A DNA stretch of 64,000 nt from Bathynomus jamesi (GCA_023014485.1 JAJOZX010000088.1:2142001-2206000), one strand, 5' to 3'; positions 42,356 through 53,939 are shown, counted from the first letter of the stretch. Numbers and translations: made by a program. Notes: generated from the letters alone by a model not told the origin.

Positions 42356-42756
42356 TCCCAAAGCAGCGCAATAATAAACCACGTTTTTAACCACTTAAGT
42401 TAAATTTAGTAAAGACATCGTATTTTTTCGCACGACCTACTTTCTGAGGTTAGGTTAACTCATGTTAACCTAACCTAAAACAAATAAAATGGCGTGTAAA
42501 ACGTAACCCAACTTAACCTCAAACAAATAACTTGGTCTATAAAAGCCTGGGTAAAATATCTAAAACCCAAACGAACGTGAAATTCAAAAAAATAATCTCT
42601 GCATAGGGTATGAAACTGCTTTCTTTAAACTTTTTAAAAATTTGTGAAAATAAAAAATGTCAATCTGAATTATTGACTGTTAGATTATCACGAACAAAAA
42701 CAAAAAAATTATACAAAGATCTGAGCTGAAGGCAAATTTTGAACAAAGTATGTATA
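42354..42756. other. AT-rich; TTAGGTTA-type words; no gene
   Basis: Contains an inverted GGTTAGGTTAAC..GTTAACCTAACC near 42455-42475. Confidence 0.5.
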
Positions 42757-43470
42757 TATTACGCCCAAACATCGAAATCGCTCAGTGAGCGAAAAAAACA
42801 GCCACAACGCGTTGTGGATGCACCTAAGCGACCACACACCGATGTTAGATATTTTTCGCTTCATGGCCGTTCTCAAACAACCGCAACGCGTTGTGGACGA
42901 TTTGAAACGACCACACACCGATATCTTTCATGAAACTCTATTTAAACACGACGTATATTGAAATGATATAAACACGACGTATATTTATCGACGTATTCAC
43001 CGATTAAAAAGCAAAGTTAAGCAGATATGCTAGAAAAAAGATAAAGTTCTTTAAAAAATGATTATCAATAATTTTCCCGTAGGTTTCGATTAATTTTAAG
43101 CAACTTTAGAATGAGACGTAAATGTAAAAATTAACCATCTGGTTAGGTTAATTGAATGCCCGATTAGGTCACTGAGTGCCCGGTTAGGTTAACTGAATGC
43201 CCGATTGGTTAGGTCAAGCCGTGATATTTTCGGTAGTTTTAACAAAAATATCACGACTTAACCCTCTAACGCCGACTGGGTCGAATACGTACCGTTTCAA
43301 ATACACGCATTTAGACTTAACCTTACAAAAATGTTCGGCGTTAAATTGTTAACCTAACCAATCGTCCAGAGCGTACAGTTGACCTAAACGGGCATTCAAT
43401 TAACCTAACCGGGCATTCAGTAATTTTCAAATCGTCCACAACTCGTTGTGGTTGTTTGAGAAGGAGCACC

Positions 43471-43572
43471 GACAATTCAGCGCAGGACAATTCAGCGCCG
43501 ACAATTCAGCGCCGACAATTCAGCGCAAAGACAATTCAGCGCAAGACATTTCAGCGCCGACAATTCAGCGCA
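43471..43572 (+). repeat. GACAATTCAGCGC short tandem array
   Basis: Seven near-identical 13-bp words joined by 0-4-bp linkers. Confidence 0.93.
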
Positions 43573-43677
43573 AGTCAGTACAGTTAAAAGTTTAGTTAAA
43601 AATAATAAAAATAAATCGCAATAAATAAAAAAGAGAAAAATTTGTATATTTATATATATGCTAAATTGGGTCTGTAT

Positions 43678-43790
43678 CGAAGGAGTGACATTTCAAAGGA
43701 GTGACATAACAAAGGAGTGATATAAATATCGTAACGAAGGAGTGACATAACGAAGGAGTGACAAATCGGAGATAAAATTCAAAGGAGTAT
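43678..43790 (+). repeat. GGAGTGACA(T) word array
   Basis: About six spaced copies of AAGGAGTGACATA-like words. Confidence 0.85.
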
Positions 43791-43864
43791 AATTATTAAA
43801 ATTTTATTTAAAAAAACAAATTTGTGAATTGTTAAAATTAAGATTTTATTTCAAAAACTAGAAA

Positions 43865-43895
43865 CCTAACCTAACCTAACCTAACCTAACCTAAC
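43865..43895. repeat. Short interstitial (CCTAA)6, arthropod telomere motif
   Basis: Six perfect CCTAA units. TTAGG on the other strand is the common arthropod telomere unit. Confidence 0.9.
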
Positions 43896-43952
43896 AGTTG
43901 CAAGCCTCTCTTCCCTCTGGATTTGTTCTTTCTTCTTCTTTGTTGGTATTTT

Positions 43953-44078
43953 CGCGCTGAATTGTCTTGCGCTGAATTGTCTTGCGCTGAATTGTCTTTG
44001 CGCTGAATTGTCTTGCGCTGAATTGTCGGCGCTGAATTGTCGGCGCTGAATTGTCCTGCGCTGAATTGTCGGGTCAAG
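43953..44078 (-). repeat. Inverted GACAATTCAGCGC array
   Basis: About nine copies of the same word in opposite orientation to 43471-43572, forming two facing arrays. Confidence 0.93.
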
Positions 44079-44291
44079 GTTTGGTGGGGAGAACGGCCAT
44101 GAAGCGATAAAATATCTAACATCGGTGTGTGGTCACTAAGGTGCATCCACAACGCGTTGTGGTTGTTTGAGAACGGCCATGAAGCGAAAAAATATCTAAC
44201 ATCGGTGTGTGGTCACTAAGGTGCATCCACAACGCGTTGTGGCTGTTTTTTTCGCTCACTGAGAGATTTCGATGTTTGGGCGTAACATATA

Positions 44292-45196
44292 CAGGGCGTC
44301 CCAAAAAAATGTATACACACTTTAAATAATTATAAAGGCAGTGTTTATTAAAATACATTTCATTTTCAAAATGTAATAGAATCTACAGACATTATTTAAT
44401 TGTTTTGTCAACTCCTGTTTTCAAACTGACGTCCGTTCTGGTCCAGGCACTGCTGATATCGCGAAGCAATGGAATCGCAAACATCACGAAACATTTCGTT
44501 TGGTATTTGTGTGCATTCTCGTTCAATGGCTGCTCTCAATTCAGCGACTGTTGCAGGTTTTATAGCGTAGACTTTGTCTTTTAAGTATCCCCATAAAAAA
44601 AGTCTAGTGGTGTGAGGTCTGGTGAACGCGGAGGGTATTCTACGAAACCCCTTCGTCCAATCCACATCCACATCGTGCCAAGTACCACTCGCAATACTCC
44701 ACTCTTCGGTCCAGATCATCTTCATTAATAGCATGGACTAATCTTGGAATGTAACTTTTCCATTGACAGCGCTTCAAAATGCGTTGGACAGACGATTCTG
44801 AAATTCCTACCTCACGACTCGCTTGCCGCACAGATTTTCTTGGACTTTGGTGATACGTTTCCAGTACTCTTTCTTGCTTTGTGGGGCTTGTCGATGTCCG
44901 TGGTCTTCCGGAACGCTTCTTGTGGACATTCTGAACAGTTCCATCGGCTTCAAACTGATCTCTAATTCGAGTGATGGTAAGTCGCGTTGGTGGATCTGTT
45001 TGAAACTCCCTCCTAAACTGTCTTTGCACTTCAACTGCGTTTTCACACTTCCAGTAGCATTTTAGAATGAATTTCCTTTGTTCAAAGCTTAGTCTGACTG
45101 CCATTATTAATTCAAATGGGTTTAACTTGGAAAGAAAGAAACATCAATTGAGCTATCAGCTGTTAAAGTGTGTATACATTTTTTTGGGACGCCCTG
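44292..45196 (-). mobile_element. Tc1/mariner element with CAGGGCGTCCC ends, internally deleted
   Basis: 34-bp inverted ends beginning CAGGGCGTCCCAAAAAAATG, flanked by TA. The gene on the minus strand has lost its central part. Confidence 0.9.
44408..45104 (-). pseudogene. Mariner-type transposase with deleted catalytic centre
   Basis: From the ATG at 45104: a paired helix-turn-helix region ([43 protein letters not shown]) up to [15 protein letters not shown]. The sequence then jumps to WIGRRGF and SPDLTPLDFF, the third catalytic aspartate block, and after a one-base loss in a T run to LWGYLKDKVYAIKPATVAEL and a C-terminal QNGRQFE. The first two catalytic residues are in the deleted part. 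Confidence 0.85.
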
Positions 45197-45202
45197 TATA
45201 TA

Positions 45203-45384
45203 TTACAGGGAGTCTGCGTAACTATGGATTTCATGAAATCCCTAAAATGTTCAGGGATTTCATGTAAGATTAAGTCGTAATAGTTTCGTTAGTTTTAACG
45301 AAAATATCACGACTTAACCTTAAATGAAATCTCTGAACATTTTAGGGATTTCATGAAATCCATAGTTACACTGATTCCCTGTAA
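45203..45384. repeat. Palindromic MITE with shared core
   Basis: Ends TTACAGGGAGTC / GATTCCCTGTAA, arms of about 60 bp with GGATTTCATGAAATCCCTAA, and the core (45264-45318) AAGTCGTAATAGTTTCGTT and its inverse. No coding sequence. Confidence 0.87.
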
Positions 45385-45441
45385 CAGATATACAGTACCC
45401 TTCAATCTTTGAACCTTTCAAAGGTTCCGCGCGATGATTCC

Positions 45442-46785
45442 TCATTTCATGAAGGTCAAGCTTGTCGTCCCTCCTCTCGAGTTGGCCTGGTGAAGTAGTG
45501 AGTTGGTTTCTTGTACTCTCCACCTCACATAGCCAGGTACGCTCGGCTCATCGGGGATTGTTCTGAGCCAGGCGTCTAATCTTCTTTTGAAGATGTCCAC
45601 TGCAACACCATTTGTGTTCCTTTGGTCTTTGGACAGCTGATTAAACAGTTTTGGTCCTCTCACAACAAAACTATTTTCTTTCAGGGTTAAGGATATTCCC
45701 TGTCTCGCCTTCAATTTGGGAACACGACACAGTCTTCCATTTCTACTTTCCACCGTTGTTTGGGAAGTTACAGGGTTCAGAGTAAGATTAGGGACTAGTT
45801 TCTCCATTATTTTCCAAGTGTAAATGATGGCATATCTCTCTCTTCTCCTTTCCAGTGAATATAGGTTTAGTTCCCGTAACCTTTCCCAATAATTTAGTTC
45901 TTTGTACCCCTTGATCTTGGCTGTGAAGCTTCGCTGAATCTCTTCTAGATGTCTAATGTCTTCTTTTTTATATGGGCATGTCAGGACCGAGCAGTATTCC
46001 AATTTGGGTATGATCAGTGTTTTCAGTAGAGGAATCATTACATTCCTATTCCTTCGTTTAAAGGTTCTCAATATCTGTCCCGTTATTCTCTTTGCTCTGT
46101 TTACTGATATCTTATTTTGTGTTTCAAATTTCGCATCATCAGTCATTACAACCCCTAAATCTTTTGCTCTAGAATTTCTCTGAATTTCCTGTCCATTCGG
46201 GGTATAATATTCCATGGATTTTGGGTCTTCTCTTTTTCCGTACCGTAACAGCTGAAATTTCTCAGTGTTAAACTTCATATTGTTGTCTTCCTTCCACTTG
46301 TAGATTCTGTTCATGTCGGTTTGTAGAGATCTTATATCTTCTGGGTTTCTTATTTTTCTACTGATCTTTGTGTCATCAGCAAAAGATGTTACTGTGCTGT
46401 CTCTGGTAACCTCCTCATCTATGTCAGTTAGCATGATTATGAAGAGCAGTGGAGCTAATACTGTTCCTTGTGGTGCTGAGCTGAGGACCTCTGATTCTGA
46501 TGAAGATACTCCTTGTACTATAACGCCTTGCCGCCGCTCTCTAAGGAAATTATATATCCATTTCCCTACTTTTCCTGTTATTCCCATATATTTCAGTTTA
46601 TGTATTATGATTCCATGGTCACACTTGTCGAACGCTTTGGCAAAGTCTGTGTATATTACATCATAGTTTTCATTACTTTCAAGTGCATCAATAATGTTGT
46701 TGAAGTGTTCTATTAGTTGTGATGGGCATGATCTGCCTGACCGAAACCCATGTTGGTTATCACTCAATTTTTTCTGAGTTTCCAA
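45442..46785 (-). CDS. LINE-1 reverse transcriptase, main part (open frame)
   Basis: 447 codons, no stop. QHGFRSGRS (finger region, residue 11 on), YTDFAKAFDK with the palm aspartate near residue 47, SAPQGTVLAPLLF (103-115), the catalytic FADD at 135-138, then thumb and a C-terminal tail ending LTFMK. The catalytic residues are present. The first codons come from the frameshifted junction, so the ATG at 46785 is not a natural start. This is the best-preserved LINE-1 frame in the window. Confidence 0.85.
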   Translation of the reverse strand: METQKKLSDNQHGFRSGRSCPSQLIEHFNNIIDALESNENYDVIYTDFAKAFDKCDHGIIIHKLKYMGITGKVGKWIYNFLRERRQGVIVQGVSSSESEVLSSAPQGTVLAPLLFIIMLTDIDEEVTRDSTVTSFADDTKISRKIRNPEDIRSLQTDMNRIYKWKEDNNMKFNTEKFQLLRYGKREDPKSMEYYTPNGQEIQRNSRAKDLGVVMTDDAKFETQNKISVNRAKRITGQILRTFKRRNRNVMIPLLKTLIIPKLEYCSVLTCPYKKEDIRHLEEIQRSFTAKIKGYKELNYWERLRELNLYSLERRRERYAIIYTWKIMEKLVPNLTLNPVTSQTTVESRNGRLCRVPKLKARQGISLTLKENSFVVRGPKLFNQLSKDQRNTNGVAVDIFKRRLDAWLRTIPDEPSVPGYVRWRVQETNSLLHQANSRGGTTSLTFMK

Positions 46786-46790
46786 AAAAG

Positions 46791-47462
46791 TCAGATTTTC
46801 TGTCTAACTATTCTTTCAAATATTTTAGTGAGATGAGGTGTAAGCGACACTGGCCTATAGTTTTTGGCCTCGGATCGATCTCCTTTACATATTGGGACTA
46901 TGTTCGCGCTCTTCAGGATGCCCAGTATTTCTCCCGTGTCTAGTGATCGTCTCCATATCCAATATAGGGGCTCAGCGATTGCATTCTTGCAGTTTTTGAT
47001 CAGTGTGGCATTCCATTTATCCGGTCCTGCTGCTGAGTGTGCTTTTAGTTTCCCTATAGCTTGTGTAATATCATCTGTCGTAAAGTCGAAGTCCGTTATA
47101 CTTTCCCCTTGTAGTTCTTCTTCAAAAAACTCGTTTCTATCGCATATCAGTTTGTCCGTTTTTGGGATACTGAAAGATGATTCGTCCTGAGCTCTTAATA
47201 TTTCAGATACGTCTGTTAGATCATCAGATAAAGCACTGTTCTCGTTTTCCAGAGGTTCAATAATCGCATGGTTTATCGACTTCCTTTTTGCAAAATTATT
47301 GAAGTACTTTGAGTTAACCCTTATCGATTCGATAGCGTCGTCGTCGTCTTCTTTTTCTGCCTGCTTCTCAATTAGTTCCTGTATGACGTCATCGATACTC
47401 TGCAGTTTAGCATTTAGTATTTTTCTGATGTTATCTTTACAGTTACTTAATTTTACAGTCAT
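46791..47462 (-). pseudogene. LINE-1 ORF2 linker and N-terminal reverse transcriptase
   Basis: 223 codons with NYRPVSLTPHLTKIFERIV at the end and LKAHSAAGPDKWNATLI in the middle. The same protein continues at 45442-46785 after one frameshift. Upstream endonuclease is missing. Confidence 0.83.
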
Positions 47463-47465
47463 TCT

Positions 47466-47466
47466 T

Positions 47467-47513
<47 letters not shown>
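47466..47513. repeat. (TA)n(TG)n microsatellite
   Basis: TA run followed by TG run at the LINE-1 copy B 5' border. Confidence 0.95.
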
Positions 47514-47724
47514 TTGATAGTTCATTGATTGATTTCAATCCTTCAGAAATGTAAAACATTAATGATGAATTGTGAAATGTATATAGCAAAATCTTAAAAT
47601 TATTAACAATGTTGCAGGTAAGAATATACCCTTCCTTGTACCTGATAAATGGCAACACTTTAGAGTAAGTTATCACGCGATGTTATAGGTTTAGAGAGTT
47701 CGTTGTTTGTCAGATATCATGTAA

Positions 47725-48655
47725 AATGGAATGCGAAAGTGGAAGAGTTGCCTCTCCTGGAAGAATCATTGGCCTATGGGAAACTGGCAAGGAACACAGG
47801 AAATTGCAGATCATCTCGGTATACATCGTGATACTATTCGTAAATGGATAAGAAGATGGGAAGACGAAGGAAATCTCGACAAACATAGATGTGTACTTCA
47901 CAGAAAACTATCCGCGAACAAGACTGGTTACAGGCTATTACAGGAAATTCATTTACCAATGCTTCGGTTATTAATTGTGAACCACAACTCCAAATAGCAG
48001 TCCGAACGATAAGGGAACGCTTACGTGAATTTGAAATCTATCACAGTATTCCAAGTGTAAAAGAGAAGCTTACGGAGAGACCTCATGAGATTGTCGACCG
48101 CAACATGGACTTTTAGGGATGCGTCATTTTCACAGATGAGAAGACGTTTTCTTCGATTATTTATAGGAGACCTCATTGCTGGCGAAGGAAGAACGCGCGA
48201 TATTCAAGAGAGAACATCTTCAAAGTTTAGGGCTGGATTAATCTTCCCACACTTGGAGAAATCATTCCCATCTTCAGCTGCTTTAATTGGGAGCAGTATA
48301 TTGAAATTCTTGAGGAAGTTTTCTTGTCTTAGTTAAGAGCATATGCATTTCCATATTTTGAAGGAATAATGTTAATGTACGACAGAAGTCTCCTACATAC
48401 GCGAAGAATGGTGCGGAGCAAAGAGGCACAGAACTGTTAAATTGGCCAAGCAATGGCTGTGATATGAACGAGATAGAAAATGTATGGACAAATATCGTAA
48501 ACTGATGGGACCCACAAGAAGAACGGACAAGACAGGCATCACTGCAGCATACCTTCAGAGCACGGGCATCTCTTCGAGGGATGCACCACATCACAGAGAT
48601 GCATCGAGTCAGTGGCTCAAAGACTTCTATCAATTATAGAGAAGAACGGTGGGTG
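47725..48655 (+). pseudogene. Tc1-like transposase pseudogene
   Basis: Across frames: an N-terminal helix-turn-helix (EIADHLGIHRDTIRKWIRRW), the first catalytic block FTDEKTFSS (about 48130), YIEILEEVFL, the second block LMYDRSLLHTRRMV (about 48380), and a third block GCDMNEIENVWTNI (about 48460). All three catalytic blocks remain recognisable, but stops and frameshifts separate them. No clear terminal inverted repeats were found. Confidence 0.75.
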
Positions 48656-48860
48656 AACAAAGTACTGAGTTTACGCATGTGTAAGCACGCTCATCTATCT
48701 ATCTGTCTATAAATCTATCTCTATTTCTATCGATATACATATATATAATAAAGTGGTCCAAAAATGTGAACGATAGTGTTTCGCCAAATAGGGTTTATGC
48801 CAAATTTGAACTCATTTGGGTAATATTTAGGGGTCGCGCTAAAAGTTGACTTTTTGTATA

Positions 48861-49440
48861 TTAGAATGTAAAAACGGAAAATCTTCCAAATTCTTGTAAA
48901 GCCGACATATTAAAAAACGGAAGGTAGTAACGATGAATCTGGAGGTCCGACTTCTGAGGTGCTAGCATGGACTTCCGGTGGAGGTCGACTGCGCGGAGGA
49001 GGAATTGTTTCTGTTCCTTGTCTTTTGTGATCGTGGAGTTGTACTTCTGAATCAGTGCAACTCCTCGCTCCACACAGTCGTTCACGGCCTTCATTTCTGA
49101 TGCCCGCTTCTTCAGCTCCTTGTACGCAGGGTCGGCGGACCATTCCTCCGAGCCTTTGGCCAGGAACACCTCCGCCTTTTCCTTCCTGTTAATGGCTAGG
49201 ACGTCAAAGATGTTCTTAGTTCGTTGGGTGAACAGGGCCTCGATGGCGGTGCCTGGCTTGAATCCCTTGCCCTCCAGTCTTTTCCAGCTCTTCGTCTTCG
49301 CTAGCCGCGTCATATTTTCTGCCATCTTAGTCTTCACCCCGTCATCCCAGCGCGAGTCGAAGAGGGCGAGTCCGACCAGCTCTTCAGCCAAATGCCAGAG
49401 GCTCTGTTTTAAGCATCGTGTGTCGTTCCTTCGTCAGCAA
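48861..49440 (-). pseudogene. Third member of the 9-bp-duplication transposase group, C-terminal part
   Basis: Minus frame 48861-49391 plus an upstream piece to 49440 (LTKERHTMLKTEPLWHL). LAEELVGLALFDSRW matches the TQEVVPFALFSSRL region of the 1518-4004 protein, and EMKAVNDCVERGVALIQKY matches NLKAVNDIAERGVKMMSDF including the presumed catalytic E; LLRAVDLHRK matches LLQAVEFNRR. The rest of the gene is missing. GC content is higher than the surroundings. Confidence 0.75.
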
Positions 49441-49823
49441 TAAAGTCTTCCGCGTTCGATATATAGTCACAACGGCAGTGTGAAATCCTCTCTATATTAT
49501 CCTATAATAGGCTAGGCGGTAATCTGAGATTTGTAAGTTCCTGGAAGCCTTTATGGGAAAAGTTGTCAAGCACTCTTATTAACACAATATGAGTACGGTG
49601 AATCCATTTCTGGTGTCTGCCATGCTCGATTTGTAAGTTTAGATGCTCAAAGTTTGAATTTAAAATAAAACCTGTTTTTGCGTTTTGGATCAACTTGGAG
49701 GCAATGTATGCGATTACGACACATTAAATGTGTACTTTTACTGTGATATTGACCAAGTTTCATTAAAGAAGCAAATTTCTATTACTTTGAGCAGTTAAAT
49801 CTGGTGGAGAAAAGAACAAAAAA

Positions 49824-49861
<38 letters not shown>

Positions 49862-51832
49862 TACATTATGCTATAAGAAAATTTGTTTTCATTATTATGA
49901 GTCAAAATTATTGGATGTTTTTCTGATCTAATCAATCAGTCTTACAATACAAATTTGTAACCATTATTTTTTCCCATGCTAGCTGGATAACTATGCTTAT
50001 TTTTCAGACACTACACATACTGATCAAATATAACAACTTTTTAAATAGAAAAATGGATCCCATATTGGATCTAAAGAGACCAAGAGGCATTTTCCATTCC
50101 ATTATCTCTCAATTAAATAGGTGAGAAAAGAGTTTAGGAGCAAATCAACAAAGATTAAAAGAGTAAACTGATTTGAGGAAAAAACAGAGACACTAAAATT
50201 GTTGATGCATAGAAAAAATTAACTTGGTCTTCAAAGGCAGCAACCAGCAGAACCCATTGAAGTGGCACAACGTGGGCGTTCGCAATGGGGGCCAAGAGGG
50301 GACAACTGACCCCTTTGTAATTTCGGAAGAAATTTGAAAATTTCCAAAACTAATGGTATAGTATGTCATTTTAATATGTATTCGTATCAAATATCATTAC
50401 TATTCATATAACACGGTATGACATTTAAATATTATTAAAAATTAATACTATTAAAGTGTAAATACTTTAATGAAAAAATAATAAAATTAACTGGGGGTTT
50501 TCAATTTTGTTCTCATTGAGATTGGAAATATCTTGCTCATATTTTCGTTTCATAAAGAATTTCCTAATGTCCATGTTGTTTTCGTCTGAAAAAAGGATTT
50601 ACGAAGTTAAACACTAAAGGACACATTTTAACACAAACACAAGATAACTCGACACTAAAAATATAACAAATTAAGAATCGGATGCGAATATTGAATCGGA
50701 TGCGAATGTTGAAATGCCAACAACTTTTTAAATTTAGTCTCTGGCTTTATTCAAAGAAGCTCCAAGAATGTAAGCTCCTTGTAATTAAGTAATAATATCC
50801 AGCAACAAAAGTTCTGAGTTTTCCAATTAAAACGATTAAATTTCTCTAAGCAATAGAAGCTCCAAGCCGTGGAACCCTTTAATGAAAATAAAATTTTAGC
50901 TAGAGTGCAATATCACTAACTATGCCTATACCAATAATAATAATAATAATAATAATAATAACCATAGCTGAACTAGATAATTAGGAAATATAAAATCTGA
51001 CTATAATTACATATTCCCAAATATAAACATACACAAACTTATTAAAAATACAAATGACTTACCCATAAATGGTTTGTTTGTTTTGTGGGGCTTGAGAGGG
51101 GATGTCAGGGATTGATTTAAAAAATTTAATTAAACTGATTTTACTAGTTAATTAATTACATTTTTTAACTCCTCAAATTCCTTAAACTGACTTATCAACT
51201 GAACCTTGCCTTTATTTTCATATGTTAATAACTCTGAAAAGAGGAAAAGAGAAAGAGTTTAGGGGAAGGCGCTAATTATTGTCATTATAACAGTAATTAT
51301 TGCCATCGTTCGGTTCATTTCCATAAGTAGTATGGGCGCGTTTGGGGAGAGGAAGTTGGGGTGCTCTGAAATCCTGCCCCTGAAGGGGCCCCCTGAAGGC
51401 ATAGCCTTCTGTATGAGGGGGCCCCCTTACTTAAGTTCTTAGCCCATTTATGGGGTCTCACCGTCCTTAATGAAGGGCATTTGCCCCTTGAGGGCCCCTT
51501 TCAGGGCCCCATCCTCCTTGGGGAGAGAAAAAAAAAAATCGTTTTCACCTTCATTCAAAAAAATTTAAGAAAGGATTGAGCCTCGCCTTCCTCCTTCAAA
51601 AAAGTTCTTTCATGAGGCAAACAAGAACAAACATGAAAAAACATACATACATTCAAGTACTTTCCGTTCAGGCAAGTTAGAAGACAGTAGAAATGGAAAC
51701 GAATGAAAGGTTTTAATAGGCCTAACGAGATTGCACATTAACACCCAATTTTCAAATGTTAACAAATTGCGAACAATACATAAATGAAAATCAGAGTGAT
51801 CATATTTTAAACCTAATACAAGTTCTTTGTTT
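49441..51832. other. No gene recognised; simple repeats
   Basis: (GA)n at 49828-49857, (AAT)n at 50936-50962, and a GC-rich patch with repeated GGGGCCCCCT words at 51375-51520. Otherwise AT-rich sequence without coherent frames. Confidence 0.55.
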
Positions 51833-52205
51833 AAGATCTGCATTATGAAAAATAAAATGAATATTTATCATTTTAATTTAAATAAATTAATTTCTCTCTT
51901 TTTTAAGGGAAACTGGCTTATTTTCAAACGAGATGACCTTCAAATACAATATATACATATAGTACACTCATATTTGTTTATTTATTTTTAAATATGTAGT
52001 TTTCTGTTATTTACGCTGATATATACCATTACATTCACTTTCACATGCTATCTTCTGGTATGTGAATTAATAATTTTACTATACAGCAAATTTCGTTATA
52101 AAATTGCATATGCTAAAAAGAACATCAAGCTGCGTAACACAGCTTTGAATCTGAAGCATCAATTCTGTTATCCTCCGCTAAACATCCACTTAAATATTAT
52201 TACTA

Positions 52206-52333
52206 ATATTGATTTATTGTTATTATTACATATATATATGTACACGTGTTAAGAGTATTTAAATTAAATATATTGATTTCAATTCCCTTCGTAATAAAAG
52301 CATCTGGCAACTATACCCCCAATCTTGCTATAT
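52206..52333 (+). repeat. Direct repeat partner of 53940-54062
   Basis: Both contain GTACACGTGTTAAGAGTATT and a GCATCTGG block. The direct pair may be the ends of an unrecognised element. The right arm carries the same pair inverted. Confidence 0.8.
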
Positions 52334-52423
52334 ATTTCTCTCAGTAATTGTTTCAGGTTATTTGTTAAGTTTAACTTTCTTCTAAAGACTATTAGCTGCA
52401 ACTAATCTTGTTATTATTTTATT

Positions 52424-52428
<5 letters not shown>

Positions 52429-52473
<45 letters not shown>
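52429..52473. repeat. (TA)n microsatellite
   Basis: Pure TA run; the partner in the right arm (63367-63400) is shorter. Confidence 0.95.
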
Positions 52474-52474
<1 letters not shown>

Positions 52475-53167
52475 CATCCAAATAAGTAGGTTCGGGTAAA
52501 AAAAATTCTTATTAGATGCAATTAAAGAAAACGGGATGTCAAATTTATGTGGGTTGTCATTTTTAAATAGATGCAGCGGGAAATAGGTATTGAAAGTTGA
52601 GAGATTTTTCATTAAGAACCTTTCTACTTGTAGTTATAGTTAGGACTATTCACATTACTTTAATTATCATTTCTCTAATTTAACGGCTGTTCACAATTCC
52701 TCATAATTCTCATAATAAACGTATTTGTTTTCACACCAGTCAGGCCACTGTTTACATCAATCACACAGAATGTTCATGCTTATTGTTTTTGTCATTAGCT
52801 GTACCAATCATGTCTTTACAGACTGAAGCCTACCGTTACCCAACGTTTAAAATGTTATAATTAATGCTTTATGATATCAGATCTCGTATAAAAAGCATTA
52901 TTTTCTGTACAAATGGCCACAAAAATACTTTCAATCCTAATATATGTACGTATAGTATGCAACATACGCCTTTTCACCTGTATTAAAAACGTAAAAGTAT
53001 CATCATGCGATCTTAGTTTCCGCAATGACGTGAGCCCTAACATTTAATTTAAAATTATTTAACAGATCATTCGAGGGAACTGTACATCGATCTCATTAGA
53101 ACTTCTGACTCATAATAACCCGCTATGCATATTTACAAGAGTCGAATTTAAATAAATAAATAAATAA

Positions 53168-53171
<4 letters not shown>

Positions 53172-53216
<45 letters not shown>

Positions 53217-53226
53217 ATATATATAA
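53172..53226. repeat. (TA)n microsatellite
   Basis: TA run with (AAAT)n beside it; the partner at 62615-62670 differs in length and layout. Confidence 0.95.
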
Positions 53227-53675
53227 GGAGTTTGTATGTGGCATTCCAGCAGAAGGCAGGAAGTGTCTGAACCCTGTTTCTCCCATCACTGTCCTCTTCA
53301 TCTGGCCTTTTACATGCCACGTCTACCCTGTAAACAGTCCAGCATACTCTCAAACACGCGCTTCTCACTATATCCCTTACTACACACGCATGCATCTTAC
53401 ACACTACACAGTCTTTTCAAAAAAGGTGTAATTTCAATAGTTTCGGAGATTCGCGATTGGCCCCTCCTTCCTGCCTGCATCGTATATAGTACCAAGCAAG
53501 TCTCTCCACAGTTTACAGGTTTCCTCATTGTCTAAAATTTATAAAGTTCTCTCTTATTGTTTTCCTTATTGTAACGGACATCACAACCGAATTTAAATAG
53601 TATTTAAGTATTATGTCGAGCAACATAGCTAGATAACCCCGCCACAGCCTAGTTTCTTTGCATAATCATGAAACA

Positions 53676-53719
<44 letters not shown>

Positions 53720-53939
53720 CACGGCAAAAGTAGTTTGAAGATTTATTCCATCACACGACTGATTATAATTATACACTTTAGAGGAGTTTGCAAATTGCAT
53801 ATACTTAGACAAAAAGTATTAGATCTTATGATGATTTCATGTCATTATCAGCATGCTTCACTGTCCTTTCAGTCATTGTGACCGTAGAACGTACCAGAAC
53901 TATGGTCTTGACAAACCACAATGTGTTAAATTTAAATAT

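Larger units (their letters stand above)
42757..44290. mobile_element. Large nested foldback element
   Basis: Ends TATATTACGCCCAAACATCG and its inverse. Terminal blocks carry the perfect 16-bp palindrome CCACAACGCGTTGTGG at 42802, 44147 and 44227, with variants at 42881 and 43436. Inside, from left to right: the shared palindromic core (43202-43262) split by a ~90-bp inverted segment, a GACAATTCAGCGC array (43471-43572), GGAGTGACA words (43678-43790), a (CCTAA)n tract, and the inverted array (43953-44078). No coding sequence. Confidence 0.82.
45400..47462 (-). mobile_element. LINE-1 copy B, 5'-truncated
   Basis: A minus-strand copy of the LINE at 62-8958. The 5' end lies at a (TA)n(TG)n tract (47466-47513), in the linker between endonuclease and reverse transcriptase. 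The two halves of ORF2 are separated by one frameshift at about 46785-46795 (a 2-base loss and a T-run change relative to copy A). Confidence 0.9.

Noticed and set aside
43865..43895. A true chromosome end
   Set aside because: Only six units, inside a foldback with sequence on both sides.
43471..44078. CRISPR-like array from GACAATTCAGCGC repeats
   Set aside because: Linkers are 0-4 bases, far too short for spacers, and the genome is eukaryotic with introns and transposons.
45442..46785. Host gene with a 447-codon open frame
   Set aside because: It is LINE-1 reverse transcriptase with PQG and FADD boxes and a second copy at 62-6305.
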